A stretch of 64,000 nt of DNA from contig NZ_JAJNDB010000005.1 in the NCBI RefSeq assembly GCF_021026375.1, positions 496,001 through 560,000 of the forward strand, read 5' to 3'. The notes under the pieces are model-generated. The model saw nothing but the letters and a program-made list of their open reading frames with translations, was not told the origin of the DNA and searched no databases. Both the position numbers and the translations under genes were made by a program. Source of the DNA: Actinomycetospora endophytica (lineage in GTDB: Bacteria; Actinomycetota; Actinomycetes; Mycobacteriales; Pseudonocardiaceae). Positions 37,322 through 50,227 of the stretch are shown here, in pieces (positions within the stretch are counted from its first letter, which is position 1; each line of letters opens with the position of its first letter).

Positions 37322-39187
37322 TCAGTCCCGTTCCGCGCTCGGACGCCCCGCCGGCGCCGGGTCGGCGGCCGCGGCCGGTCCGGACTGGAGCGCGTCGTCG
37401 ACCCCGTCCGCGTCGTCCCGCCCCGGCCCGTCGGTGAGCTCGTCGGGCTCGTCGGCGAACGGATCGACGCCGCGCCGGATGTCCGCGTAGGTGACCCGGT
37501 CCGGCGCCTCGCCGTTCGACCGCCAGGGTCCGTCCGCGTCGACCGGGAACGACTGCACGTGCAGGTAGAAGTCGTCGCCGTGCTTGTCGGTGCCGTAGTC
37601 GATGGCCTGCTCGATGACCTCGGTGCCCTTCTGCTCGCGCAGGACGACCGCGTCGTGGTTGAGGTCGCGGGTCAGCGCGACGCACAGCAGCACCATGATC
37701 ACCACGAAGGGCGCGGCCACCAGGATCGTCAGGTTCTGCAGGCCGGAGAGCGCGTCCTCCCCGCCGACGAGCAGCATCACCATCGCGACGAGGCCCATGG
37801 TGGCGCCCCAGAAGATCACGACCCAGCGCTTCGGCTCGTCGCTGCCGTTCTGCGACAGGGTGCCCGTGACGATCGACGCCGCGTCGGCCCCGGACACGAA
37901 GAAGATCGCGACGAGCACCATGACCAGGATCCCGGTGAACGTCGCCGCCGGGTAGCCCTGCAGCACCGCGAACAGTTGGCTCTCGGTGCCTGCCCCGGCC
38001 GGGTTCAGGCCCTGTTGCTGCTGGGAGATGGCGGACCCGCCGAAGATCGCGAACCAGACCAGTGAGACCAGGCTCGGAACCAGGATCACGCCGCCGACGA
38101 ACTGCCGGATGGTCCGGCCCCGGCTGATCTTGGCGAGGAACATCCCGACGAACGGCGTCCACGAGATCCACCAGGCCCAGTAGAAGACCGTCCACGAGGA
38201 CAGCCAGTCGAGCATCGGCGCGCCGCCGGTGGCCTCGGTGCGGCCGACCATCTCGAAGAAGTCCGAGAAGTACGCGCCGATCGCGGTGGGCAGCAGGTCG
38301 AGGATGATCACCGTCGGGCCGACGACGAACACGAACAGCGCCAGCACCCCGGCGAGCACCATGTTGATGTTCGAGAGCCACTGGATGCCCTTGGCGACCC
38401 CGGACACCGCGGAGAGGACGAACGCCGCGGTGAGCACGATGATGATCGGGACGAGGACCTCGTTGCCCGCCCCGCGCAGGAAGCCGGTCGCGTCGAGCCC
38501 ACCGCCGATCTGCAGGGCCCCGAGCCCGAGCGACGCCGCCGAGCCGAAGATCGTCGCGAAGATCGCGACGATGTCGATGACCTTGCCGAGCGCCCCGTTC
38601 GCGGCCCGCTCCCCGATCAGCGGGATGAACGCCTGGCTGATCAGCTGGCGGCGACCCTTGCGGAAGGTCGAGTAGGCGATCGCGAGCCCGACGACCGCGT
38701 AGATCGCCCACGGGTGCAGCGTCCAGTGGAAGAGCGAGGTCGCCATCGCGGTGCGCAGCGCCTCGACCTGGTCCCCGCCGGCGACCGACCCGGGCGGTGG
38801 GCTGGTGAAGAACGACAGCGGCTCGGCCACGCCGTAGAACATCAGCCCGATGCCCATGCCGGCCGAGAACATCATCGCGATCCAGGACACCGTCCGGAAC
38901 TCCGGCTCCTCGCCCTCGCTGCCGAGCGTGATCCGCCCGAACCGCGAGAACGCCAGCCAGAGCGCGAACACCACGAACCCGGTGGCCGCGAGGATGAACA
39001 TCCAGCCGCCGCCGCGGATGAGGCCGGACAGTGCCCCGGAGGTGACGCTCTTGAGCGTGCCGGTGCTGACGATCCCCCACAGCACGAAGACGACGGCGAG
39101 CACCGCCCCGACGCCGAAGACCACCTTGTCGACCGGCGCCCGGGCACGGTCCTGATCTCCGGACGGCGGCGATTCCTGCTGGGTCAT
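37322..39187 (-). CDS. BCCT-family betaine/choline/carnitine transporter
   Basis: The 621-residue membrane protein has twelve predicted helices and family motifs MMFSAGMGIGLMFYGVAEPL (about 88-107), FHWTLHPWAIYAVVGLA and VFYWAWWISWTPFVGMF, which form the aromatic substrate box. It imports a trimethylammonium compatible solute with Na+ or H+. A hydrophilic C-terminal extension of about 110 residues (FYLHVQSFPVDADGPW onward) may sense osmolarity. The ATG at 39187 is the first good start before the family N-terminus. It is inserted between zur and the Rv2360c-like gene. Confidence 0.93.
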   Translation of the reverse strand: MTQQESPPSGDQDRARAPVDKVVFGVGAVLAVVFVLWGIVSTGTLKSVTSGALSGLIRGGGWMFILAATGFVVFALWLAFSRFGRITLGSEGEEPEFRTVSWIAMMFSAGMGIGLMFYGVAEPLSFFTSPPPGSVAGGDQVEALRTAMATSLFHWTLHPWAIYAVVGLAIAYSTFRKGRRQLISQAFIPLIGERAANGALGKVIDIVAIFATIFGSAASLGLGALQIGGGLDATGFLRGAGNEVLVPIIIVLTAAFVLSAVSGVAKGIQWLSNINMVLAGVLALFVFVVGPTVIILDLLPTAIGAYFSDFFEMVGRTEATGGAPMLDWLSSWTVFYWAWWISWTPFVGMFLAKISRGRTIRQFVGGVILVPSLVSLVWFAIFGGSAISQQQQGLNPAGAGTESQLFAVLQGYPAATFTGILVMVLVAIFFVSGADAASIVTGTLSQNGSDEPKRWVVIFWGATMGLVAMVMLLVGGEDALSGLQNLTILVAAPFVVIMVLLCVALTRDLNHDAVVLREQKGTEVIEQAIDYGTDKHGDDFYLHVQSFPVDADGPWRSNGEAPDRVTYADIRRGVDPFADEPDELTDGPGRDDADGVDDALQSGPAAAADPAPAGRPSAERD

Positions 39188-39286
39188 GCGGGTGCGCCCG
39201 CCCGGGGGCGGGCGTCCTCCTCTCACGGCACGGCGTTGAGAGGACCTTACGGGATGAACAGGACGAACGTGATGATTCGGGAGATC

Positions 39287-39697
39287 CTAATCGGCGTCGA
39301 CGAGGTCCGTGCGCACCTGGGAGGCGGTGGAGACGACCAGCATGAGCAGCGTCCCGAGCGGGTCGGTCGCCAGGCCCTCCGCGGGGAACGCGTAGCGCAG
39401 CGTGACGTCCCAGCCGGCGTCGGTGGCGACGGCGCCCAGGGTCCCGAACAGGCCCTGACCGGCCCGTTCGGCGACCTGGCGGGGCACGTCGTCGCCGGGG
39501 AGATCCCAGGCGACGACGCAGGTCAGCGACAGCACCGCCAGCCCCTCGACGAGCTCGATGCCCTGCACCGCGCACGGGACGTCGCCGTGCCGGAACGACA
39601 GCGCGCCGTCGTCGTCGACCCGGACGTCGACGAACTTCTCGAGCGACTCACGGGCGGTGATGAGCAGGGTCGCGGTGGTCGCGGCCTCGCGGCTCAC
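39287..39697 (-). CDS. Conserved hypothetical protein downstream of uppS (Rv2360c-like)
   Basis: The 136-residue protein has mixed alpha/beta character ([54 protein letters not shown]) and resembles YbjN-like or chaperone-like small folds only loosely. The GTG overlaps the uppS stop (GTGA). Its place directly after uppS matches Rv2360c in M. tuberculosis. Function unknown. Confidence 0.8.
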   Translation of the reverse strand: MSREAATTATLLITARESLEKFVDVRVDDDGALSFRHGDVPCAVQGIELVEGLAVLSLTCVVAWDLPGDDVPRQVAERAGQGLFGTLGAVATDAGWDVTLRYAFPAEGLATDPLGTLLMLVVSTASQVRTDLVDAD

Positions 39698-40644
39698 GGG
39701 GTCTCCTCGGCGTGGTCGGGGTCGGTCTCGGCGTGCTCGGCGTCCGGGTCGGACCGGTCGGCGTCGGCGGATCCGCCGTCGTCGTCGGCGTCGCCGGGCT
39801 TGTCGGCGGCGCCACCGTAGCGGCGATCACGCGAGGCGTAGATCTCGCAGGCCTGCCAGAGGTGACGGCGGTCGAAATCCGGGAAGAGCGTGTCGAGGAA
39901 GACCATCTCGGCGTACGCGGACTGCCAGAGCAGGAAGTTCGAGGTCCGCTGCTCCCCCGAGCTGCGCACGAACAGGTCGACGTCGGGCATGTCGGGCTCG
40001 TCGAGGTGGCGGGCGATCGCGCGCTCGTCGATGCGGTCGGGGTCGATCTCACCGCGGGCGGCGCGGCGGGCGAGCTCCCGGGTGGCCTGCACGATCTCCG
40101 CGCGCCCGCCGTAGTTGACGCACATGGTGAGGGTGACGACGTCGTTGTCCCGCGTCATCTCCTCGGCGATCTCGAGCTCCTTGATGACGCTGCGCCACAG
40201 CCGCGGGCGCTGCCCCGACCAGCGCACCCGCACCCCCATCGCATGCATCTCCTCGCGGCGGCGGCGGATCACGTCGCGGTTGAAGCCGAGCAGGAAGCGG
40301 ACCTCCTCGGGGCTGCGGCGCCAGTTCTCGGTGGAGAACGCGTACGCGCTGATCCACTTGACGCCGAGGTCGATGCACCCGCGGACCACGTCGAGCAGCT
40401 GGCCCTCGCCCTGCCGGTGGCCCTCGATGCGGGGCAGTCCGCGCTGGTTGGCCCACCGCCCGTTGCCGTCCATCACGAGCGCGACGTGGTTCGGGACGAG
40501 CTCGGGCGGGATGGGCGGAGCGGTCGCGCCGGAGGGGTGCGGGGTCGGGGCCATCACCGTCGGGTCGTCGCGGCCGCGGAGGGGGCGGCCCGAGCGTGGT
40601 GCGCCGTTGCTGCTGCGGTCGGCGCGCTGACGGAGGGGGCTCAC
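39694..40644 (-). CDS. uppS: Isoprenyl diphosphate synthase (decaprenyl/undecaprenyl type)
   Basis: The 316-residue cis-prenyltransferase extends farnesyl or geranyl diphosphate to the C50-C55 lipid carrier for cell wall synthesis. Catalytic D59 lies in [11 protein letters not shown]. Further conserved segments are [26 protein letters not shown] and [18 protein letters not shown]. The GTG start overlaps recO (GTGA). The first 45 residues are poorly conserved, and a start at M31 is an alternative. The C-terminal 40 residues are an acidic tail. Rv2361c makes decaprenyl diphosphate in M. tuberculosis, and this is probably its orthologue. Confidence 0.95.
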   Translation of the reverse strand: MSPLRQRADRSSNGAPRSGRPLRGRDDPTVMAPTPHPSGATAPPIPPELVPNHVALVMDGNGRWANQRGLPRIEGHRQGEGQLLDVVRGCIDLGVKWISAYAFSTENWRRSPEEVRFLLGFNRDVIRRRREEMHAMGVRVRWSGQRPRLWRSVIKELEIAEEMTRDNDVVTLTMCVNYGGRAEIVQATRELARRAARGEIDPDRIDERAIARHLDEPDMPDVDLFVRSSGEQRTSNFLLWQSAYAEMVFLDTLFPDFDRRHLWQACEIYASRDRRYGGAADKPGDADDDGGSADADRSDPDAEHAETDPDHAEETP

Positions 40645-41516
40645 GGGGCGACTCCGGCGTCGTCGGGTTCAGGTTCGTCGGCGCCTTCCGAGCGAAGGGG
40701 CCCTTCGCTCGATACCGGGACGCCGTCCTCGAGATCCACCCGCGGCACCCCGCGGCGCTCGACCAGCGGCAACGACCGCAGCCGCCGCTCCAGGTGCCAC
40801 TGCAGGTGCGCGGCGACGAGGCCGGCGGCGTCCCGCCGCGCGTCGGGGGGACTGTCCTCGGCGACCTCCCAGTCGCCGTCACGCAGCGCCTCGAGCAGCC
40901 GCCACGTCCACCACGACGGGACGACGGCGCCGCCGGGCCGGCACCCGTCGCACACCGCCCCGCCCGCCGTCACCGCGAACCGGTGGTGGAAGCCGTGGGT
41001 GCCCTCGGGCGCGTCCAGCGGCGTCTCGGGCTCGGTCCCGCAGCGGGCGCACTCGGTGATCGCCGGCGCGTACCCGGCGATGACCATGGCGCGCAGCAGG
41101 TAGGCGTCGAGCACCAGATGCGGGTCCCGACGACCGGCCGCGAGACCCCGCAATGCGCCCACCAGCAGCAGGAACAGCTCCCGCGCCGGCTCGCCCTCCT
41201 CCGGGGTGAGCCGGTCGGCGGTCTCGAGCAACGCGCACCCGGCGGTGTAGCGCGGGTAGTCGACGACGAGGTCGCCGCCGAACGCGTCGATCGTCTGGAC
41301 CTGGGTGACGATGTCGAGGCTGCGCCCGGTGTGCAGTTGGAGATCCACGTGGCCGAACGGCTCGAGTCGCGCGCCGAACTTGGACGTCGTGCGCCGGATG
41401 CCCTTGGCGGTGGCGCGAACCTTGCCGTGCCGGTGGGTCAGGAGGGTGACGATGCGGTCCGCCTCGCCGAGCTTCTGGCATCGCAGCACCACTCCGGTGT
41501 CGCGGTAGAAGCTCAC
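40641..41516 (-). CDS. recO: DNA repair protein RecO
   Basis: The 291-residue protein has an N-terminal OB fold ([20 protein letters not shown]), a helical middle and a CARC...CDGC zinc motif. RecO with RecR loads RecA on gapped DNA. The GTG start at 41516 fits the family start. The last 30 residues are a non-conserved tail containing [10 protein letters not shown], encoded by a perfect 23-bp palindrome (40689-40711), so the repeat appears to have entered the coding sequence in frame. Confidence 0.94.
   Translation of the reverse strand: MSFYRDTGVVLRCQKLGEADRIVTLLTHRHGKVRATAKGIRRTTSKFGARLEPFGHVDLQLHTGRSLDIVTQVQTIDAFGGDLVVDYPRYTAGCALLETADRLTPEEGEPARELFLLLVGALRGLAAGRRDPHLVLDAYLLRAMVIAGYAPAITECARCGTEPETPLDAPEGTHGFHHRFAVTAGGAVCDGCRPGGAVVPSWWTWRLLEALRDGDWEVAEDSPPDARRDAAGLVAAHLQWHLERRLRSLPLVERRGVPRVDLEDGVPVSSEGPLRSEGADEPEPDDAGVAP
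40689..40711. repeat. GAGCGAAGG palindrome inside recO
   Basis: Arms CGAGCGAAGGG and CCCTTCGCTCG are perfectly complementary around a single base. It is translated on the minus strand as SSEGPLRS. The same palindrome family occurs four times in the tail of the iniA-like gene. Confidence 0.85.
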
Positions 41517-41644
41517 GCGCCCATCCTGGCACTCCACGCCACCTCCGACCCGACGGCGGCGTCGTCACCTGTTCAGCTCATCGTCAGGGCATCGTCACCC
41601 GGCTAGCGTCACTCTCAGTCACATCGAACCGAGAGGAACCGGTC

Positions 41645-41977
41645 ATGACCACTCCGCAGCAGCAGCCCACCGGCCCCGACGCTCCGTACGCCGCCACGCC
41701 CATGGCCCAGCCCGGGTACGGCCCGCCGGGGTACGCGCCCGCGCCGCGCTGGAACGTCCTGTCGATCGTCGCGCTGATCTCGGCGTTCTTCATCCCGCTG
41801 CTCGCCGTCGTGCTCGGCTGGGTGTCGGTCCGGCAGATCGCGCGCACCGGCGAGCAGGGCAAGCCGCTCGCGATCATCGCGCTGGTGCTCGGCGGGCTCG
41901 GGTGCCTCGCCTGGATCGCGTTCTGGGTGGCGATCATCGCCGGCGGCGGGAGCTTCTCGTACAGCTACTCGGCGTAG
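41645..41977 (+). CDS. DUF4190-domain membrane protein
   Basis: The 110-residue protein has a proline/glutamine/glycine-rich N-terminus (about 1-35) and two membrane helices (about 38-62 and 75-100) joined by the conserved GWVSVRQIARTGEQGKPLA loop of DUF4190. Role unknown. GAGAGGAACC precedes the ATG. Its TAG stop (41975-41977) is one end of a short palindromic repeat whose other end is the stop of era. Confidence 0.88.
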   Translation: MTTPQQQPTGPDAPYAATPMAQPGYGPPGYAPAPRWNVLSIVALISAFFIPLLAVVLGWVSVRQIARTGEQGKPLAIIALVLGGLGCLAWIAFWVAIIAGGGSFSYSYSA

Positions 41978-42020
41978 GTGCGCTCCGCGCTCGTGAGCAC
42001 GAGCGACGGAGTCGCACCTA
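41975..42020. repeat. Short palindromic repeat with TAG at both ends
   Basis: The element begins TAGGTGCG and ends CGCACCTA. Its centre is GCTCGTG-AG-CACGAGC (41989-42004). The TAG on the plus strand stops the DUF4190 gene and the TAG on the minus strand (42018-42020) stops era. It looks like the outer arms of the longer repeat family without the AATTGACGC core. Confidence 0.85.
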
Positions 42021-42911
42021 GAACCCCAGCTTCCGCAACTGCCGCGGGTCGCGCTGCCAGTCCTTGGCCACCTTGACGAACAGTTCGAGGTGGACCTTGG
42101 TGCCCAGCATCTTCTCGATCTGCTCCCGCGCCTGCGTCCCGACCTCCTTGAGCCGCGAGCCCCCGCGACCGATCACGATCGCCTTCTGGGACTGCCGCTC
42201 CACGAAGATCTCGGCGCGAATCTGCAGCGTCTTGCCCTCGATCATCTCCTCGACGACGACGGCGAGGGAGTGCGGCAGTTCGTCGCGGACGCCTTCCAGG
42301 GCCGCCTCGCGGACGAACTCCGCGATCATCGTCGTCTCCGGCTCGTCGGAGAGCTCGCCGTCGGGGTAGAGCGGCGGACCGGGCGGCATCTGCGCGAGCA
42401 GGAGATCGGCCAGCAGCTCGACCTGGTCACCCTTCGTGGCCGACACCGGGACGATCTCGGCGAACTCCGCGAGCTGCGAGAGCGCCATCAGCCGTTCCGC
42501 GATCTGGTCACGGCTGACGAGGTCGGTCTTGGTGAGGACCCCGACCACCGGTGTCCGGTCGGCGACCTTGCGCAGCTCGGAGATGATGAACTTGTCGCCG
42601 GGCCCGATCGCCTGGTCGGCGGGCACGCAGAACCCGATGACGTCGACCTCGGCCCACGTGGTGCGCACGACGTCGTTGAGCCGCTCGCCGAGCAGGGTCC
42701 GCGGCTTGTGCAGCCCCGGGGTGTCGACGAGCACCAGCTGCCCGTCCTCCCGGTGCACGATGCCGCGGATGGCGTGCCGCGTCGTCTGCGGGCGCGACGA
42801 GGTGATCGCGACCTTCTGCCCGACGATCGCGTTCGTCAGCGTCGACTTCCCGACGTTCGGCCGCCCGACGAAGCAGGCGAACCCGGAGCGGAACCCCTCG
42901 GGCCACGTCAT
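42018..42911 (-). CDS. era: GTPase Era
   Basis: The 297-residue ribosome-assembly GTPase has G1 GRPNVGKS (16-23), G3 DTPGLHKPR, G4 TKTD and a C-terminal KH domain (IVIGRGGSRLKEVGTQARE) that binds 16S rRNA. The ATG overlaps the stop of the LhgO-like gene (ATGA). It corresponds to Rv2364c. Confidence 0.96.
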   Translation of the reverse strand: MTWPEGFRSGFACFVGRPNVGKSTLTNAIVGQKVAITSSRPQTTRHAIRGIVHREDGQLVLVDTPGLHKPRTLLGERLNDVVRTTWAEVDVIGFCVPADQAIGPGDKFIISELRKVADRTPVVGVLTKTDLVSRDQIAERLMALSQLAEFAEIVPVSATKGDQVELLADLLLAQMPPGPPLYPDGELSDEPETTMIAEFVREAALEGVRDELPHSLAVVVEEMIEGKTLQIRAEIFVERQSQKAIVIGRGGSRLKEVGTQAREQIEKMLGTKVHLELFVKVAKDWQRDPRQLRKLGF

Positions 42912-44218
42912 GACGCGACGGCTCCGTCCGTCGACTTGCCCTCGAGCCGCGACACGATCTCCCGGCCGATCGGCAGCGCGGCCGTCGCGGCGGGCGAGGG
43001 CGCGTTGAGCACGTGCAGCACCGTCGGTTCGCCGTCACCGCCCGAGCCGTCCTGGACGAACAGGAAGTCGTCCACCAGTGCCCCGTCCGGGCGCACCGCC
43101 TGGGCGCGCACCCCGGCGCGGCGCATGACGTCGTGCGGGGGCTGCAGGTCGTCCGCCGTCGTCCCCGGCAGCATCTTCGACACCGCCTCCGCCATCGCCG
43201 CCTTCGACACGGACCGGTGCATCTCCCCCAGCCCGTAGCGCCACTGCTTCGCCGCGAGCGCGAGGAACCCGGGGTCGGTGAGCGTGCCGGCCAGCTCGCG
43301 GACCTTCAGCGTCCGCCAGTCGTAGCCCTCGCGGGCCAGCGCCAGGACCGCGTTCGGCCCCACGTGCACCGAACCGTCGACGCCCCGGGTGGCGTGCACG
43401 CCGAGGAACGGGAACGCCGGGTCGGGCACCGGGTAGACCAGTCCGCGCACCGCGTCGGCTTTCGGTCCGCGCAGGTCGGAGTACTCGCCGCGGAAGGGCA
43501 CGATGCGCACGCCCGGATCGAACCCGGACGCGCGGGCGATCTCGTCGGAGCGCAGCCCCGCGCAGACCACGACCTGTCCGGCCAGCAGGTCGCCGGCATC
43601 GGTGTGCACGACGACGTCGGAGCGGCGCCGGACCGCGGAGCGCACCGCCCGCCCGGTGTGCAGCACCGCGCCCCGGGCCACGGCCAGCTCGGCGAGCCGG
43701 CGGGTGATCGCCTCGTAGTCGCAGATCCCGGTCGAGGGGACCCAGAGGCCGGCCACCGCCGAGACCGCCGGCTCCCGGTCGCGCACCCCGGCCGCGTCGA
43801 GCTCCTGCACCTCCACGCCGTTGGCGCGCCCGCGACGGACCAGCTCGGCCATCCGGCCCAGCTCGGACTCGTCGGTCGCCGCCACGACCTTGCCGCACTC
43901 GAGGTAGGGCAGGTCCTGCTCGGCGCAGAACGCCTTGGTCTCCGCGCAGCCCGCGACCGCCAGCCGCGCCTTGAGCGACCCGGGCGCGTAGTACAGCCCG
44001 GAGTGGATGACGTTGGAGTTCCGCCCGGTCTGGTGCGCCGCGAGCGACGACTCCCGCTCCACCAGCGCGACCGAGGTGTGGCCCGCGTCGAGCAGGGCGG
44101 TCACGACGGCGACGCCGACGATGCCGCCGCCGACGACGACCACGTCGTGGCGTGGGCTCGGCCCGGGCACCGACCACCCTCCCGGTTCCCCGGCCCCTGC
44201 GCGCGGCGCGTCAGCCAC
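42908..44218 (-). CDS. L-2-hydroxyglutarate oxidase-like FAD protein
   Basis: The 436-residue DAO-family flavoprotein has [19 protein letters not shown] for FAD binding (about 28-46), [21 protein letters not shown] and the C-terminal [18 protein letters not shown], the pattern of LhgO enzymes that oxidise L-2-hydroxyglutarate. The GTG start overlaps the CorC-like gene by eight bases, and the stop overlaps era. It is thus embedded in a core RNA/ribosome operon. Substrate specificity is inferred from family. Confidence 0.88.
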   Translation of the reverse strand: MADAPRAGAGEPGGWSVPGPSPRHDVVVVGGGIVGVAVVTALLDAGHTSVALVERESSLAAHQTGRNSNVIHSGLYYAPGSLKARLAVAGCAETKAFCAEQDLPYLECGKVVAATDESELGRMAELVRRGRANGVEVQELDAAGVRDREPAVSAVAGLWVPSTGICDYEAITRRLAELAVARGAVLHTGRAVRSAVRRRSDVVVHTDAGDLLAGQVVVCAGLRSDEIARASGFDPGVRIVPFRGEYSDLRGPKADAVRGLVYPVPDPAFPFLGVHATRGVDGSVHVGPNAVLALAREGYDWRTLKVRELAGTLTDPGFLALAAKQWRYGLGEMHRSVSKAAMAEAVSKMLPGTTADDLQPPHDVMRRAGVRAQAVRPDGALVDDFLFVQDGSGGDGEPTVLHVLNAPSPAATAALPIGREIVSRLEGKSTDGAVAS

Positions 44219-45602
44219 GGTGCTCCTCTCCCCGGGCTCCGACCAGCCCGACGTCGTGGGTGTCCTCGGCGTCCGACGGCCCGCCGTTCGCCTGCTCCTC
44301 GTCCGCCGGCGGGCTCGGGTCCCACACCAGCAGGGTCACGATCCGCATCCGGCCCCGGGCGTCCTCGCCGCCCTCGGCGCGCAGCCGCAGGCCGGCGACC
44401 TCGGCCTCCGCGCCGGGCAGCGGCACCCGTCCCAGGCGCTGGGCGAGCAGTCCGCCGACGGTGTCGACGTCCTCGGCGTCGAACTCGACGCCGACGGCCT
44501 CCTCGAGGTCCTCGACGGGCAGGCGCGCGGAGACGCGCAGCGACCCGTCGTCGAGACGTTCGAGCGGGCGGTGCTCGGCGGCGTCGTACTCGTCGGTGAT
44601 CTCCCCGACGATCTCCTCGAGGATGTCCTCGATCGTCACCAGGCCCGCGATCCCGCCGTACTCGTCGACGACGAGCGCCATGTGGTTGCGGGTGCGCTGC
44701 ATGTCGCGCAGCAGCTCGTCGGCCTGCTTGGAGTCCGGCACGAACGCCGCGGGGCGCATGATCTCGGCGACCGCGCCCGGGTGGTCGGCGGGCGTGCCGG
44801 ACCGGTCGTTGGTGCGCGCGGTGGTGAACCGGACGAGGTCCTTGAGGTAGACGACGCCGACGGTGTCGTCCACGTTGTCGCCGATCACCGGGATGCGCGA
44901 GTAGCCCGAGCGCAGCGCCAGCGCGAGCGCCTGCCGGACCGACTTCTCGCGCTCGATCCACACCATCTCGGTGCGCGGGACCATCACCTCGCGCACGAGC
45001 GTGTCGTCGAGCTCGAACACCGACTGGATCATCGAGCGCTCGTCGTCGTCGACCAGGCCGCGCGCCCCGGCCATGTCGACCAGCTCCCGCAGCTCCACCT
45101 CGTGGCTGAACGGGCCCTCCCGGAACCCGCGCCCCGGGGTGATCGCGTTGCCGAGGAGGATCAGCAGGTTCGCCAGCGGGCCGAGCAGGCGCACCAGCGC
45201 GCGGATCGGCAGGGCGATGGCCAGGCCGATGCCGTAGGGGTGCTGCAGCCCGAGGGTGCGCGGGCCGACCCCGATCAGGACGTAGGACACGACGATCACG
45301 ACGACGGCCGCGATGGTCACCGCCAGGCCGTCGATCACCACGAACTGCAGCGCCACGTACGCCCCGAGCACCGTCGCGACGGCCTCGCAGGACACCCGCA
45401 GCAACAGCACCAGGTTGAGGTGGCGCGGCTTGTCGGCCACCACCGTCGCCAGCGCCCGCGCCCCGGTCCGCTCCTCGCGCACCAGCTGGTCGACCCGGGC
45501 CGGCGACATCGTGGAGATCGCGGCGTCCGCGGCCGCGAAGACCCCGGCCAGCGGCACCAGCAGCAGCGCCGCGACCAGTTCGGCGACCTGGGCGCCGGTC
45601 AC
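44211..45602 (-). CDS. CorC/HlyC-type hemolysin family protein
   Basis: The 463-residue protein has a DUF21/CNNM membrane domain (four helices, about 5-155), two CBS domains ([45 protein letters not shown]) and a C-terminal CorC_HlyC domain. CNNM/CorC proteins move or sense Mg2+. The GTG start overlaps the ybeY stop (GTGA). It corresponds to Rv2366c. Confidence 0.92.
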   Translation of the reverse strand: MTGAQVAELVAALLLVPLAGVFAAADAAISTMSPARVDQLVREERTGARALATVVADKPRHLNLVLLLRVSCEAVATVLGAYVALQFVVIDGLAVTIAAVVVIVVSYVLIGVGPRTLGLQHPYGIGLAIALPIRALVRLLGPLANLLILLGNAITPGRGFREGPFSHEVELRELVDMAGARGLVDDDERSMIQSVFELDDTLVREVMVPRTEMVWIEREKSVRQALALALRSGYSRIPVIGDNVDDTVGVVYLKDLVRFTTARTNDRSGTPADHPGAVAEIMRPAAFVPDSKQADELLRDMQRTRNHMALVVDEYGGIAGLVTIEDILEEIVGEITDEYDAAEHRPLERLDDGSLRVSARLPVEDLEEAVGVEFDAEDVDTVGGLLAQRLGRVPLPGAEAEVAGLRLRAEGGEDARGRMRIVTLLVWDPSPPADEEQANGGPSDAEDTHDVGLVGARGEEHRG

Positions 45603-46210
45603 GACGGTTCCGGCCCGCCAGGGTCGCCGGTCGAGCTCCGCTGGGCGCCGTCTCCGGGGGATTCGCCGAGCCCGACGGTCCCGAGCAGCTTCGCGTCCGC
45701 CGCGCGCTGCCGTTCCAGGGTGAGTCGTTCCCGCTCGGCGCGGGCCCGCTCGGCCACCTCGGCGCGCCAGCCGGAGAGCAGCTCGCCCTGCAGGCCGAAC
45801 ATCTCCTTCTCCTCGTCCGGCTCGGCGTGGTCGTAGCCCAGCAGGTGCAGCACACCGTGCACGGTCAGCAGGTGCAGCTCGTCGTCGAGCGTGTGCCCGG
45901 CCGAGGTCGCCTGGTCCCGCGCGAACGCCGGGCACAGGACGATGTCGCCGAGCAGGCTCGGACCCGACGGCGGCGCGTCCGGCCGCTTGGCCGTGTCCAG
46001 CTCGTCCATCGGGAAGCTCATGACGTCGGTGGGGCCCGGCTCGTCGAGCCAGCGCTCGTGGAGCTCGGACATCGGCTCCAGCTCCACCAGCAGGATCGAC
46101 AGCTCCGCCAGCGGGCTGACGCCCATCTGCTCCAGGGCGTAGCGGGCGACGTCGACGATCGGCGCCTCGTCGACGTCGACCCCGGACTCGTTCGCGATCT
46201 CGATGCTCAT
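45599..46210 (-). CDS. ybeY: Endoribonuclease YbeY
   Basis: The 203-residue protein has the zinc motif [11 protein letters not shown] that places three histidines at the active site, and [10 protein letters not shown]. It matures rRNA 3' ends and takes part in ribosome quality control. It carries a charged C-terminal extension of about 50 residues beyond the usual domain. The ATG lies five bases after the phoH stop. Confidence 0.95.
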   Translation of the reverse strand: MSIEIANESGVDVDEAPIVDVARYALEQMGVSPLAELSILLVELEPMSELHERWLDEPGPTDVMSFPMDELDTAKRPDAPPSGPSLLGDIVLCPAFARDQATSAGHTLDDELHLLTVHGVLHLLGYDHAEPDEEKEMFGLQGELLSGWRAEVAERARAERERLTLERQRAADAKLLGTVGLGESPGDGAQRSSTGDPGGPEPS

Positions 46211-46215
46211 CGCGC

Positions 46216-47367
<1,152 letters not shown>

Positions 47368-47404
47368 GCCCGCCCCGGAACCGGTCTCTGCCTCTCCCGA
47401 CACT

Positions 47405-49087
<1,683 letters not shown>

Positions 49088-49114
49088 GGGCGACGTCTCC
49101 GGAGGCGGAGCGAG

Positions 49115-49212
49115 GACCACGGCGGGCGCGCGGAAGGGCCACGGCCGTGGTCAGGACGTCGTCAGAGCTCCATGATGTTCGCCGACGATACCGGGTGGAG
49201 ACGGATGGTCAA
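49115..49212 (-). promoter_or_regulatory. ABC-F promoter and leader with three-codon ORF and hairpin
   Basis: On the minus strand TTGACC (49207-49212) and TATCGT (49185-49190) are 16 bases apart, a good sigma-70-type promoter. Next come ATG-GAG-CTC-TGA (49162-49173), which would encode MEL. A nine-bp stem then pairs 49144-49152 with 49115-49123. The layout fits attenuation by a ribosome stalled on the short ORF. Confidence 0.5.
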
Positions 49213-49256
49213 CGGGATTTCCCGGACGAGGCCCGTCCGGAGAAGCCCCGTCCGGG

Positions 49257-49303
49257 ACGAACGACTCGTTCGTGGCGTCTACGTGCACGAACGACTCGTT
49301 CGT
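49257..49303. repeat. Nested palindromes ACGAACGA-C-TCGTTCGT, twice
   Basis: The 17-bp palindrome lies at 49257-49273 and 49287-49303, and the two copies with flanking GGG/CCC form a larger hairpin with an 11-bp loop. It sits between the end of the esterase gene and the ABC-F promoter and probably terminates the hrcA-dnaJ2-rsmE transcript. A close copy lies upstream of hrcA. Confidence 0.7.
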
Positions 49304-49324
49304 CCCTTGCGGCGGAGAGGACGA

Positions 49325-50227
49325 TCAGCGCAGGAGCGCGAGCACCTCGTCGCGCACCGCCGCCCAGGCCGGGTCGGCGGGGTCGATGAGTCGGAAGTGG
49401 TCGGCGCCGTCGAGCATCCGCAGCCGGGCCTGACCGTGCGCGGCGAGGGCGGCGTCGACGTAGCGGCGGCTCTGGTCGGGTGGGACGGTGACGTCGGCGG
49501 TGCCGTGGACCGCCACGACGGGGCAGGGCGCGGGGACGAGCGCGGCGGGCGAGGCGATCGCGTACCGGCCCGCCGAGCAGGTCGGTGGCCCGCCGAGCAG
49601 GTCGACGACCGCGCCGCCGCCGAGCCCCTGTTCCGCGCCGGCGACGAGGTCGAGCACCCCGGCCTGCGCGACCACCCCGCGCGCGGACACCCGGGGTCCC
49701 GCACCAGGAGCACCGACCGGCAACCGCGACCGCGACCCCGCCCAGGCCGCGAGCTGACCGCCGGCGGAGTGCCCCAGCAGCACGACGCGATCGAGGTCGA
49801 GCGCCCGCCCGGCCTGCCGCGCCTCGTCGGACGCCGCCCCGGCGAGCAGGTCGACGGCGGTCGCGACGTCGTCCAACGTCGTCGGGAACCCGCCCCCGGC
49901 GCCGATGCGCCGGTACTCGACGTTGAGCGCGGCGACCCCGGCGTTGGTGAGGTCGACCGCGAGCGGGGTGCCCAGCTCCAGGCCGTACTGCGCGCGCCAG
50001 TAGCCGCCGTGCAGCACGACGACGACCGGCAATGGGCCGCCGCCACCGGACGAGCGCTCGGGCGGCAGGTGGAGGTCGGCGAACTGCGAGGGGTCGGGGC
50101 CGAAGGTCAGTCGGCGCGGTTCCGGGGTGCCCGGGCGCGCCGCCGGGGTGGCTCCGCCGGGTCCGGAGCAGGCGGCGAGCAGGCCGGCCGCGGCGGTGAG
50201 CGTGGTGAGCATCGAGCGGCGGGTCAT
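49325..50227 (-). CDS. Lipoprotein alpha/beta-hydrolase (esterase/lipase-like)
   Basis: The 300-residue protein has a signal with twin arginine (MTRRSMLTTLTAAAGLLAAC) and a lipobox ending at C20, so it is exported and lipid-anchored, possibly through Tat. The hydrolase domain has HGGYWR (73-78) of the hormone-sensitive lipase/BD-FAE type, nucleophile S154 in LGHSAGGQ, VHGTADVTVP and H in DGADHFRL. The ATG shares one base with the rsmE stop (TGATG). Substrate unknown. Confidence 0.85.
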   Translation of the reverse strand: MTRRSMLTTLTAAAGLLAACSGPGGATPAARPGTPEPRRLTFGPDPSQFADLHLPPERSSGGGGPLPVVVVLHGGYWRAQYGLELGTPLAVDLTNAGVAALNVEYRRIGAGGGFPTTLDDVATAVDLLAGAASDEARQAGRALDLDRVVLLGHSAGGQLAAWAGSRSRLPVGAPGAGPRVSARGVVAQAGVLDLVAGAEQGLGGGAVVDLLGGPPTCSAGRYAIASPAALVPAPCPVVAVHGTADVTVPPDQSRRYVDAALAAHGQARLRMLDGADHFRLIDPADPAWAAVRDEVLALLR

